Shown here in pieces: positions 31,753 to 42,463 of a stretch of DNA of 64,000 bases. A program made the translations under genes and the position numbers. Source of the stretch: Stenocarpella maydis (taxonomy: Eukaryota > Ascomycota > Sordariomycetes > Diaporthales > Diaporthaceae); the NCBI GenBank assembly GCA_002270565.1, contig NQMI01000036.1, positions 298,602-362,601 of the forward strand. The letters run 5' to 3'. The stretch's first letter is position 1; each line of letters starts with the position of its first letter. The notes under the pieces were generated by a model. That model ran no database searches, was not told where the DNA came from, and saw nothing but the letters and a program-made list of their open reading frames with translations.

Positions 31753-34065
31753 TTAAGTCGCCCCGATGGCCTTGTCCGCGGCCAGGTCCTGCTTCACAGG
31801 ATGGATGAGCGTGCCTCTTAGGCACATTCTCCCCGACTCCTTCTCGGCTTCGGGGCCACCCGCGCCACCAGACTCACGGCCCAGCCACCGGTGCCACAGT
31901 GGGGGGCCAAACTCGGTGTTGTAGTAATAGCTGGCCGTCAGGAAGTTGGCCTCGCCCGTGCCTGGGGTGAAGGGGAAGTAGTACACGCTCGTCTCTGGTG
32001 TCTCGGCCTTGTTGAACACCGAGTCGAGCCTGTCAAGTGGCCAGCGCCTATCAAAGTAGACGGGGTGTGGTATATAGACGGCCTTGAGGCCATGGTGCAG
32101 CGCAATGGACCCCGGGAACATCTCGGGGAACATGGTGTGTTTGTTACGGGAGGCCTCCTCGTGCATGGCCTGCAGCAGGCGGCGCGAGAAGCGGCCGATG
32201 GTGATAATGGAGGTACGGCGGGGCGGGACCGACTGGTTGTAACCGGTGATGTCGTAGCGCAGACACCATGCGTTCTTCTCGGGGTCAAAGAGCGGGTTGA
32301 GGGTGATGAGGTCGGCTGGCTCGCCCACGCCCCACTCGTACTTGTCCTTGTCCATAGGGTGGGGAGGGAAGGTGGAGGTATCCACGACGCCATCATTGAA
32401 TATGGGGCCCCAAGGGCTGGGGAAGTTGCTAGCCTTGGTCTCCTCCTCGACGTGCTTGACGAAGTCCTCCCAGCTCCCGTGCAGGCCAGGGATCCAGTAT
32501 CTCTCGTTGCGCTCCCACAGATACTTGCGCGGCTGCTTGTCGGACCACCTGGCAGCGGCATCGAAAAACTCAAAGTAGTTGCCGGTATAGCGAAGGTCTA
32601 TCTCCCAGTTCCAGAAGAAGTCGTACTCGGGATGGTGCTGGGCGAACCACTGCAGCGCAAAGTGTGGGATGCGATAGACGCTGTAAAGGGGCTTCCCGCT
32701 GTCGTTCTCGATGGTCATGTCCTCTGTGAAGCCGGGGTAGTATTCGGCCATTGCAGGCACGGACCAGGGGGTGGTGATGTCCCAGAACTCCTGGGGGATA
32801 TTCTGCTCGACCATCTTGCGCGCCGTTTCGGGGTTCGAGATGTTGATGGAGTCGTCGGTAATGTGCATCAGGATGTGGACATCGTACTGCCCGCCCGTCT
32901 TGAGGGACAGCTCGGTGATGAGGGACCTGGTGGTGATGATGCGCATGGGCGACCACTCAATGCCGGTCCAGGCGCGCAGGACAAGGGCGTTTCGAGCGAG
33001 GGTCTTCTTGCCAGCCATCTTCTCGGCCTGGGACCACAGCCGCGACAGTGCGCCGTCTGGCTTGTTGACGGCGTCCTTGTCCAAGCCAAAGCGCTCCCTG
33101 TTCTTCTCGAGACACCTCTTTTGCACCTGGTCCCACTTGATGTTGGAGTAGTCGATCCTGGGTATCATCTTATCCAGCGCTGACTCCCCGGACGGGACAG
33201 ACTCGAGCTCGAAGCCGCCCTGTGCCTTGGGATATGAATAGCCATAGGGGCCGAGCCTGCCAAAGCGCTCAAAGCATTGGTTCGGGGTCAGGCCGAGCTC
33301 TTCATAACCGCCAAAGTAGGGAGCAGGCATGCCCGCCGGGATGCCGGGGAAAGAAAAGGTGTCGGGAGCAGGTACGGTGCCTTGGTCGTCGAGGAAGCAG
33401 GCCTGGACGCCGTCAAGATGGGCGTATGGATTGGCAACGGTGGGCTGAAGAGGGATCTTTTCTGCCACCTTGACGTCGGCAGACTCTTGGAGCTGTTCGG
33501 GAACCCATCGCTTGTAGTCGACGAGGGTGCGGACGCCGTGGAAGAAAGCCTGGAGGCTGATGGAGGGTTGACAGGGGTTAGAAGAATTGAGGGCGTGCAT
33601 GTGGGTGCGGACGGGAGCTCACGGTTGGTAATCGTTCCAGTGGTATGGTACCTGTTGGAAAGGAGTCTGGTGGTCGACCTTTTCGGCGCCGGGGGGCGTT
33701 GGGATGGTCGGGTCTATAGGGTGCTGGTCTTGGTGTATCGGGGCTGACGGGGGCCTCGCCCACTCGTCATGCGTCTTTGAGGTCGGGATGGCCCATAGTC
33801 GCCTGCTGTAGAGGAAGAGACAGACTGTGAGGATGATGCATGTTGTGAGGAGCTGCCTGAAGGACGGCGGATGCATATTCCTGCACGCCTTGACGAGCAA
33901 GGACGGCAGCGGCCGCGAGGGACGGGAGGGCGTCGGAGGAGGGTCGTGGGGCAGGGGCCCAAGGTCGTTGTGGCCGCCGGACGAGGATATCCTCGAGGAG
34001 TGGCGTCGGTGGTGGGTGTGGGCGTGCTTGTTGTCGTCGTAAGGCAAGACGTCGCCCTCTCTCAT
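31753..34065 (-). CDS. DUF3405 family type II membrane protein, 748 aa
   Basis: Exon 1 is 34065-33623 and exon 2 is 33556-31753, with a 66-base intron (GTGAGC ... CCATCAG); phases 2 and 1 join to one codon. The start MREGDVLPY is chosen because it matches the short acidic start I expect of this family, whereas longer upstream extensions look non-coding. Residues about 70-92 (LLTTCIILTVCLFLYSRRLW) form one membrane span after a cytosolic Pro/His/Arg-rich tail. The large lumenal part contains WTGIEWSPMRIITTRSLI, YDVHILMHITDD, YDFFWNWEIDLRYTGNY and HHGLKAVYIPHPVYFDRRWP, typical of DUF3405 (PF11885). These proteins are widespread in filamentous fungi, have a glycosyltransferase-like appearance and have no firmly known function. 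A 430-codon antisense ORF is a codon-bias shadow. Confidence 0.88.
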
Positions 34066-35901
34066 TGTCGAGTAGCAAAGTCGCAGGAGTAGCAAGCAGC
34101 TGAGGTCTGCAGGGCCGTCTCCTATCCGGCCTGGACTGACATACACTAGACCGGGTGCGGCAGATCTTCTCTTTTCCTTCGAGACCCCCAATGTCCAGGT
34201 CCACCTATTCCAGGCGCGGCAGTTGGCCCCACTGTGCCTTGACCTGTTTGATCTCGCTCGACGGGCGAGCTTATCGGCGGATGGAGGCGGACAGGAATGT
34301 TTGATCTTGGTCGGGTCGTTGCTAGTAGTAATTAGGGAGTTGGCGCGACTGGGTGCGATTTGGACGCCCGGGGCCGGGACACAGGGAGACAAAAAGATGC
34401 CTAGATGGATCAATGCCTCGTGTATCTGGATGAGATAGAAAGAGAGGACGACGGAGACAAGGTGAGCAGATGCGACAGGCTGCCCAAAGACGCAAGCAAC
34501 GAAAAGTACAGTGTGTGAATACTCCGTGCGCGACGACAGAACAGTATGAAATTATGGGGCAAGGGCCACCTTGGACGAGGGCCACTTTTGCTGAAACGAG
34601 CGGACGTGGGTGACGAGTTTTGCCCAGAAACACAAGAGGGAATAGATGGCCTGTTCACTGGGGTTGAGAGGGTCATGGAAGGGGGGGGGGAGGAAGAAGG
34701 AAAAAAGAGAAGAAAAAAAGTAGACGGTTGATTGATTGATTGAAGATGATTACTGATTGAACGAGAAATAGTTGGCCCGTCGTCGTCGCCTCCCCCCAAA
34801 GCGGCCGGAATGCACCTGTAAGGAGCTAGTGTATACGTAGTAGTGTACTATGTACGTACCCTAGCTAGGTAGGGAGCTGGTTCCTTCCCGCTGCCCGCCT
34901 GCCGTCCCGAGTTCTCCTGGCAAGGATCAGCCAGACACTGTCTTGGCTGCTGCATTCAAGTCTCGAGCATCTTCCCATATGTTATAATTAGATACTTATT
35001 AGTCTGCATAATACACCTTGATCCCGGTAATTATATCCATCTAGCCATCTAGGCGAGAAGGAAAAAAAGGACTAGATATAAAAAAAGCCGATAATATAAT
35101 ATAACTAACTCAATCTGATGTGGGCTGTGTACCTACCTAGGTACTATGTAAATGCATGCATTAAGTGGCGTTGCACTCTGTTACAGCGCAGAGCACCTCG
35201 GCCATCCAGCCAGCCAGCTCGAGTATTCGCCTGCCTGTTCTGGTTACTAGTGTTCGCGTACAGCATTTGCGTATAGATGGACAAATTTCCACATTTAACC
35301 CCACAACCAATCCAGCCAGCTAAGCATGTCGATGATGGATGCCCGTGGCAGATGACCTCAGGAGCCATAATTCTCTGGCACTCAGAGACCCAGGTCTTAG
35401 CATCCGAAACAGCTCTCCGGACCCGATACCAGTTCTGTTGAGTATCAACAGACCACCAAATGATGTACTTAAGTATGCACAGCCACACAGCCACGTGCCA
35501 CGAGCAGCTGGCAGGCTGGCCACAACATCTCCTCGGCCCTTGCAACAAATAACAAGGACTAGGGTATGTGGGAATACGGGTGGTTTTTTTTTTTTAATCC
35601 GGTTACAATTCCCTTTTTGTTTTCCTTCCTTTTTTTTAAAAAAAAGAAAGGAGCTATAGCAGGGCCTTTATATAGTCATAAACACTTAAAAGTATTATAA
35701 CCACCACAGTTAGCACCTAACTACTATGAAAGACAGCCCTAGGTAATTATATAAGGGTTATGAATACAAGCAGAGTAAATAAGTATATATAGCGGCCAAG
35801 TAGCAAAGTAGTAGCATTGGAGCAGTATATTTATCAAGGTAGTCAGGTGCCATCTGGGGTAGTTCATAATAGTATTGATCAGGTTAAAACGAAATCACTA
35901 G
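34066..35901. other. Intergenic region with AT-rich stretches
   Basis: The upstream region of DUF3405 contains a 10-base G-run at 34681-34690 and AT-rich segments at about 34980-35110 and 35580-35900 (TATA-like and poly-T/A stretches). These resemble old repeat remnants or isochore-like fungal AT blocks. No gene is supported. Confidence 0.5.
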
Positions 35902-37677
35902 CTACAATAGTGTGCTGGCTGGCAAACTCGTATCTTCGTAACTCTGATATTCAGGGTCCCGGACTATTTCCCTCCTGACCGTTGTGGTAACCATTATTCC
36001 GCTATGCTCAACCTCGACCTCTTCTCCCAAAGGTGTCAGAGACTTTGGGAGCACCTCGACCACACTCGTCGTGCCGATCTGTCGCCTCAACATTTCCTGC
36101 CGACTCCTCTGCCCGACAGGAAAAGCCTGCATCCTGTCAACCCACGAGATCCTCTCCCTAGGAGTTGGCCCTAGCCTTCCATGCATTTGCACGGGCTGCC
36201 CAGGATGCGGGTCCATTGGCTCCAGAAGCTCATGCAACTGCGGCCCATCGCTGCGGATCGGGCTTCTATGCGAGTTGCTACTGCTTTGCCTCGGATGACT
36301 CGATTGGTCGTCTTTGTTGCGCTTCGCCTTTTGCAGTGTCTTGAATAGAATAGCCAAAGATGGCAGGGTTGAGCACAATACGAGGGCGTCCACCTCGGCT
36401 ACTGACCAAATAAGAGGTACCGTGTAGTCATCTGAATTAAGCCGTTAATATCTTCAAGCACACCCCTGTCATTTACACGTCGAGAATTTACATGTGATAT
36501 CTTTACTTATATGAACCACTGCGGCTGCCCGGCCGATTGTTGACACCGATACCCTGTTGTAGAGACGATCAGCGTTTCCTTCCTCGAACGTAGCTGTTAA
36601 TACATCTTCTGCTCGCGAGGTACAACTCACAAGCAAGCGGCGACAAGATGAACCAACGGCCCAACCATCCCGGATAGTGGGAAGGATCGTCTGGTCCACA
36701 GTGATAGAACCGGCTGTAGAAATAACAGCATATCGAATATGAGATTCAACGTGAACCCTGTACACCACATTGGCTTCTGCTCTAAGCAGAACGCGTTGAC
36801 CTCCACGACAGCCCTGTCCGACTGTGGCTGACATGAGAATAGACACACAATTGTCTCTTCAGCACCTTGCAGGATGAGTAATGAGATGAGCACCCTCTTA
36901 AGAAACAGTCGTGCTTGGCTCTTGTTCCTGTCAAGAGCCCGGAGATAATAATTCAGGATGGTCGCCTTTGCAAGGATCAGACTCATGCTGTAACTTATAC
37001 CCGCTACTATCGCAATCTGCCACAGCAATTAGCCGTCATGATACGGAGGCCACGTCGACGTCTTGTGCTTGCCTTCATGAAGACGGGTAGGCGTTCCACG
37101 TCGACTTCGCTCAGATGCTTCCCTAGACCCAGGGTAGTAACTTGGTTATATCGTCAATCGCCTGGCCATCGGTTATCTCTCCGGGGTCTGATCGGTAACA
37201 CTCACGGAGACATGTGCTCACGTTGAGCACGAAGGCGAATACCTGACGGGTCAGCCGGTGTCCTTAGCATCACCAAACGGGTCTGCGTACAAAACTCAGG
37301 GTTATCATGCCTGGATGAAATGAAGTCGTCAGCACCATCCAAGCAGGGCGAACGAAATGCTGCTCTTAGGAAGACATGGTGTGTGTAATGGCTTATAGAC
37401 GCTACTCTTCCATACGCCGCAGTCATCTGTGTATTCCTAGGAAACTCAGAGGTGTGTCGCGCGGTATCGAGACGTTGGCCAGATGATGACCCATCAATGG
37501 GGTGGGATGATGCATGGTGTTCTTTTTTTGTCCTGCTGCTCGCTTACCGTCTTCCATCTCAAATGCCCTCATCACAGCCGCCTTTAGTCCGGCCCTGGCG
37601 ACCAGGACCAGGCTCGTGAATGTGAGGAGGCATATCGGTGTGATGAAGGCTACCGAGGTCAGCTCTTGCTCAGACAT
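35902..37677 (-). CDS. Rhodopsin-domain (Pth11-like) membrane protein, about 400 aa, six exons
   Basis: Proposed exons on minus: 37677-37548, 37242-37206, 37140-37073, 37016-36631, 36553-36492 and 36431-35902. The product has about seven hydrophobic helices: SVAFITPICLLTFTSLVLVA; VFAFVLNVSTCLLTTLGLGKH; IAIVAGISYSMSLILAKATI; then helices around CTGFTLNLIFDMLLFLQPVL and GMVGPLVHLVAACL; DITYDYTVPLIWSVAEVD; and LVLCSTLPSLAILF. The GLGKH, DxTY and WSVAEVD stretches are typical of the fungal rhodopsin-domain family (PF20684), which includes Pth11-like receptors. The C-terminal tail of about 150 residues is hydrophilic. The intron 37072-37017 appears to be GC-AG. Exon 1 ends at phase 1 whereas exon 2 needs phase 0, so either a different acceptor is used or one base is extra near 37547. 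It is possibly a sensor; the ligand is unknown. Confidence 0.65.
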
Positions 37678-38541
37678 CCTCCATCTGGATTGCTCAGTCG
37701 CTGTGCATGGCGACAGGTGCTGCCGTTCTTCCAAGGCTGAACACTTGGAGGCAATAGAGGGAAAGTCAATTTATGCCAGAGGCGGGGATAATGTGAGGAG
37801 TCCCACATTCAAAGCTCGGGCAGTAATCGAGGCATGAGCGTTCTCTTTTGAATGATACTCAGTTTACAGTAGGCACGGCCATTCGAGTCGGCTGAACCAC
37901 ACCTTTCTAGCTCTAGAACAAACATTCTGCCTAGTTAAACTGATCAATCAGAACGACTACAAGGACTGTTAATCTTCCGCCAGAACCACGTGAATAAGGT
38001 TTGTGCGACTCAGGTATGCCTCAAGTCTGCGCTAAGAACGCGCCGTCTTCAGCCACAGGCTACTTGCTACCCTACCCTATGACTCTTCGCCAGTGTCCAG
38101 GGCATCAACCGCCTTTGTCGGCTCAGAAACTCCCAAGGACTGGGGAGCAAATAGCGCTGTAGCCGTACGTACTCCCTTGCGGGGTGGGTTTGTCCCAGTC
38201 TGGACCGTTCGACAATGTTTATTCTTGAGGTCCCGGTCGTCGGATGTTTCCGGGAAATCTGGGGAAAATACGAAGACAATTCCTGCACCCAGTAGTGTGT
38301 ATGCCCGATTCTATGAACATTACCGGCGTCGACCCGTGCATTCGAAAACGCACACGTACTTCTTATCCAATGTGACCTTGATAATTTGGAGGCGGATCGA
38401 TCCTTGCCCCCGGGAGCCCCCCGAGCCGTCCACGATGACACTGTGATATCCCCCTCAGGTACAGGTAGAGACGAACCACATGCCTTGCCAATCCCCTTCA
38501 TTCGCCCGTCACACCGTCTTGGCTCTTGGATCTTGGAACCC
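37678..38541. other. Intergenic region
   Basis: Upstream of the rhodopsin-domain gene and downstream of the SDR gene. No supportable gene or repeat. Confidence 0.5.
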
Positions 38542-39270
38542 CTACCAAGGCTGTTCCGCCCCGTCATAGCTGTAGAACTTCCCGTTGTCCTCGGACCTGG
38601 CCCCGTGGAGCACCTTCAACACGCCGGCAATACTCTCTGCCGGCTCCAGCACCGCACCTTCACCCCCCATCTTCGTCTTCACCCAACCCGGGTCCACGGC
38701 CAGCACCACAGCCCCGGGCAGGCCTGCCGTCCGCAGCTCCTCGGCCTGGTGCACCGTAAGCATGTTGACACCTGCCTTCGAGATGCTGTAGGGCAGGCAC
38801 TTTTTGGGCGATATCCCCTCGGATTTGGTCAAGCTGCCTAGCCCGGACGTCATGTTTAGGATCCGAACGTCGGGCCCCAGCGCCCCGCTGCTGAGGAGCA
38901 GCTGCGTAGTCCTCGCGAGACCAAAGACATTGACCTGCAGGTTTGTATGGAGTGCCTCTTCGCTCATCGAAAGGCTGGTCTGTTCGGAGGAAAAGTTTAC
39001 GCCGGCAACGTTGAGGAGAAAATCGATCTTGCGGCCGTCCAGGAGCGAGGTTACCTCCAGCGCGAAGGAAGCGATAGAGGCAGGGGCGCTTGTGTCGCAG
39101 ACTAGAATATGCGTTGAGGACGACGCCACAGACTTGAGGTCAGTCAGATCTGTCGAGGTACTGCGGACGGTGGCGATGATGGTGTTTGACTTGGTCGCGG
39201 CGAGCTGCCGCACGAATTCCAGTCCGAGTCCTCGGTTGGTGCCGGTGATGCAGTATACTTTGGCGCTCAT
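38542..39270 (-). CDS. Short-chain dehydrogenase/reductase, 242 aa
   Basis: This is a single-exon Rossmann-fold oxidoreductase of the classical SDR family. The cofactor motif is TGTNRGLG at residues 10-17. NVAG at residues 87-90 is the strand-4 motif (NNAG in most members; here NVAG). The catalytic triad is Ser142, Tyr161 and Lys165 (YSISK). Length is typical of small carbonyl-reductase-like SDRs. Arg in the glycine motif and no acidic residue right after strand 2 favour NADP(H), as inference. The substrate is unknown. It is followed 340 bases upstream by the HglS-like gene on the same strand. No lesion. Confidence 0.9.
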   Translation of the reverse strand: MSAKVYCITGTNRGLGLEFVRQLAATKSNTIIATVRSTSTDLTDLKSVASSSTHILVCDTSAPASIASFALEVTSLLDGRKIDFLLNVAGVNFSSEQTSLSMSEEALHTNLQVNVFGLARTTQLLLSSGALGPDVRILNMTSGLGSLTKSEGISPKKCLPYSISKAGVNMLTVHQAEELRTAGLPGAVVLAVDPGWVKTKMGGEGAVLEPAESIAGVLKVLHGARSEDNGKFYSYDGAEQPW

Positions 39271-39610
39271 CGTGACCGGACAGTGGCTACGCGGGGCTGT
39301 TGAAGATACTCATGCGGGAACCGGGCCTCACAGGCTACTTATAGTTTCAATCCCGCCCGTGGTTCATAGCACGGTTAATATAGCACAGTGCTTAAAGTGC
39401 TGAGTTGCTGCAGTGTGCTGTGAGATCGGCCAGGTAGTCACCACAGCCATTTAACCGGACCACTCACCTGGGCAGCGGGGCATTGCTTTGACGACATCGG
39501 CGCGTGACCTCTCCGGCATTGTCTTGTAAGAACAAGCACATCAGTGCAAAAGGAATACAAGCCATTATGAGCATCTGCTTCTAGCCCTTCTCCTCCACTG
39601 CTTTACGTGC
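39271..39610. other. Short intergenic spacer
   Basis: A spacer of 340 bases between the SDR and HglS-like genes. It must hold the SDR promoter and the upstream gene's terminator. No feature is resolved. Confidence 0.5.
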
Positions 39611-40972
39611 TCATTCTGACAGCCCCAGAGCCCCACAGCATCTCTGGATGCTTTGGACCTGCTGTTGTTCGTACAGCTTCATCTCATCCATCATACCCTC
39701 CTCACCCAGGACCCCCCTTAGCTGGCGTTTCGATTCGGTGAGTGCGTTCTGGGGTGAGGCCTGCACCTTCACTGCTGAATCGTGGTGCAGATTACTCTGG
39801 AAAATACCGGCTGCTGACAGCGGGAGAAAGTCCTCGTACTGAATCGCCTCCCAGCAAGCCAGTCCCTTGTCGACAGCGTCTTGCAGGGTCTTGGCGCCGC
39901 TGGACTCTCCCCGGTCTTTGCCCTCCTCCGTCAGGCTGTACTCGACCCATATGAGCCCTAGACTTCTCAAGGCCTCCCACTCGTCTGGCAGCGCCTTGTC
40001 GAACAATGCCTTTAACGCTGGCTCCTGGCCCGCCACAAGCAACTTCGACTGCGTAGCCTGCGAGATAGCCTCATCATACCGCTGTCTCCCCTTCGGAGTC
40101 AGTGCCGCACCCCGTTGCTCGATCTCCCCGAAACGTGCGCTGTGCTTGCCTCTCATGCCCTTGTCTGCCACCTGGTCGAACACAATACCCTCGTCAACTG
40201 CCAAGAAACTGGTCTGCCTCAGCAACACATTGCACTTGCGCTCTGGGGGTCCTTCGACGCGGTCCTTTGGTGCTAGGCCGACTTCCGGCATGCCCCTCTG
40301 AACAGCATCGATGCTCTTTGTCGCAGGAGTAAGATGGTTTAGATGTGGGTTGCGGAAGGCCATGATGTCGATGAGTAAATCCCCATTCTTATCGGCCTTG
40401 AGAGTATCGTATTGTTCCTTGGTCAACGCCACCTGGTTTCTCCAGGCGAGCGTCTCACAGCCACCGTGGATGAACTCATCCGCTTCCGACGCCGTCAGCC
40501 CCCCTTTCGATAGCGCCAGGTCGGCAAGGTCAATGGTCCTCTGACTGAAGACTGAAGAGCGCTTGCTGAGGAGGGACTTTGCGAGTGGCTGGAGTGACTC
40601 GGTGAGAAGCTCCGGCCGCAAAACCGAAACAAACAGCCGGAACGGCGCTATTGACAGGCCTTCTTTGGTGATGGGTCTAAAGGCGGTGGCGTGAATTGGC
40701 AGTCCAGCGACCGATAGGTCATAGTAACCCACCGAGGCCATACCCAACACCTTGAAGAACTTTGAGGCCACGCTCAATTCAGATAAAGAGGCGAGCCGGA
40801 CTGCGCCGTGTCGTGGGATCTCTGTCAATGGGATTCTCGCGTCGGAGCTGTGGTTGACCTTGTCTACCAGGGCCTCAAGAGTGGCATACTGCGGTACCTC
40901 CTGGCGGTACATACGCGACAAGGCTTTTGCAAAATTCAGCCGCAGCTGGGCAGTTGGGATTAATGAAGACAT
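39611..40972 (-). CDS. HglS/YdcJ-type 2-oxoadipate dioxygenase/decarboxylase (DUF1338), 453 aa
   Basis: This is an intronless DUF1338 protein (PF07063). The characterised bacterial member HglS converts 2-oxoadipate to D-2-hydroxyglutarate with O2 in lysine catabolism, using an Fe(II) centre of two His and one Glu. Candidate ligands here are His55 (IPRHGAVRL), His210 or His213 (NPHLNHLTP) and Glu283 or Glu285 (FGEIEQRGAALTP); the RHG, NHLTP and GEIEQRG blocks are the family hallmarks. Length (453) is normal. It is cytosolic, with no targeting peptide seen. Fungal lysine degradation is less well defined than bacterial, so the true 2-oxo acid substrate is an inference. The neighbouring SDR, FAD oxidase and transporter could belong to an oxidative catabolic set, but linkage is not proof. 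Confidence 0.88.
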   Translation of the reverse strand: MSSLIPTAQLRLNFAKALSRMYRQEVPQYATLEALVDKVNHSSDARIPLTEIPRHGAVRLASLSELSVASKFFKVLGMASVGYYDLSVAGLPIHATAFRPITKEGLSIAPFRLFVSVLRPELLTESLQPLAKSLLSKRSSVFSQRTIDLADLALSKGGLTASEADEFIHGGCETLAWRNQVALTKEQYDTLKADKNGDLLIDIMAFRNPHLNHLTPATKSIDAVQRGMPEVGLAPKDRVEGPPERKCNVLLRQTSFLAVDEGIVFDQVADKGMRGKHSARFGEIEQRGAALTPKGRQRYDEAISQATQSKLLVAGQEPALKALFDKALPDEWEALRSLGLIWVEYSLTEEGKDRGESSGAKTLQDAVDKGLACWEAIQYEDFLPLSAAGIFQSNLHHDSAVKVQASPQNALTESKRQLRGVLGEEGMMDEMKLYEQQQVQSIQRCCGALGLSE

Positions 40973-42463
40973 GACGGCCGAGTTTACGTTGTGACGATGC
41001 AGGTGTTAAAACACGTCCTATCGTAATTAACTCCAACATGGCCCAGCATTAGGGACTGTCTTCCAGGTGAACTGCAGCGGATACACGCATGGACACCGGA
41101 ACTTACGAGTTTGGGATTTCAATGATTAGTATCTTGCAAATTGGTAGTTGCTGACGATGAACGTAGCTTTTGTTGCCTCAGATTCTCGCGAGGGAAGAAT
41201 AGCGTATGTCAAATGAGGTGTGGTCATTCAGAGCTCAATGTAAATTTCAAGTCCTCTTCCGATCGCATTTCACTCTCCGGCTTTCTTCCGGGCCAATGCA
41301 CTGGTGGATGAGAGGAGCTCTACGGGGGACCTGCCAGTCCCTCCACCGAGGTATGAAGAGGAGGAGTGATCCTACATCCGAAAAACAACTTCCGCATTAC
41401 CCGATCCGCTTCCGAACGAGGGATCTCGCCCCGCGTATCTCCGACGCTGACCGATAGAGCCACTCTGACGGTTGATACCTGCCTGGCCCAGTTCACTGAT
41501 AAGCACGCTTAAACCTGCCTTTCTTTGTTGCATGCAGGGCAGAGTTTCCAAGGTTGCAGGGTGTCTTCCATGCCGCGAGACACCGGCATCCGGTAGCGAG
41601 AGACAGCGAGCTCAAACAAAAGCCGTCGGTAACCGCCGCTCACATGAAGCTATCGAGCCGAGACATGCTACTAAGTGTCCAAAAGGTCGACCAAATAAGC
41701 AAACGATCTCTTTCCGGCCTCCTTCACTGGGGCTAGTTGAAAACCGAGAGAACGCCATTCTATGGCAGACTGCAAGTTTCCTACCCTGCGATTGACTATT
41801 CTTTGTTCGAGTAGGACTGCGAGGCAATAAGGTTAGATAGAGCTGGACCAACACATATTTTAATACGTTTGAGTACTCTTTGCTCCTCCGCTGACCGAGC
41901 TTGAGAATATAAGAACTACTCTGGTCCATAAAGCGGTGGTCGCTGCTGTCAGAGCAAAGCACCTGGATGTGCATGGCCTGAAACAAGGACAGTTGAGTAT
42001 TTCCATGAGTCTGTTGACTTGCGGACATTCGAAATTTCCCACAGCGCCTCCCTCGGTTTTTTGTTTCTTGCCCTTAGCGGCTGAGTGCCCCGATCGTGAT
42101 CAAGGGTACTTGTGGGTATCCATTATACCTCGTCTTCTTCTTGCCTTGAATTTGTGGAGTTGCCCCTCCACTCTATAGCCCCCGAGGTCACCAAACGGTT
42201 TGGTGATGACTCTCAAAGTTGCAAGGACAGAAATACAAGCAGGAATGGACTCATAAGACTCGGACTACATGAAAGCGCATGGCTCTCGAAATAGAAGAAC
42301 AACCGGGGCGAGGGAGACATAGCTTGACCCAAATTTAACCTTCTCGAGAAAGAAGTTATAAATTATCTATTGAACCTGGGGTTTATTCTAGGTATATAAG
42401 CAAGTTCCCCTCCAGCAGGCATTAAACACCACCCGGGGCATTCAGAATCCGTGGAGCCCGTAA
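40973..42463. other. Intergenic region
   Basis: 1.5 kb without a supportable gene. The largest frames (107 and 138 codons) show no domain. Confidence 0.5.

Noticed and set aside
31891..33183. 430-codon plus-strand ORF
   Set aside because: It lies exactly antisense to the DUF3405 exon. The composition follows from GC-rich codon third positions and no domain is recognisable.
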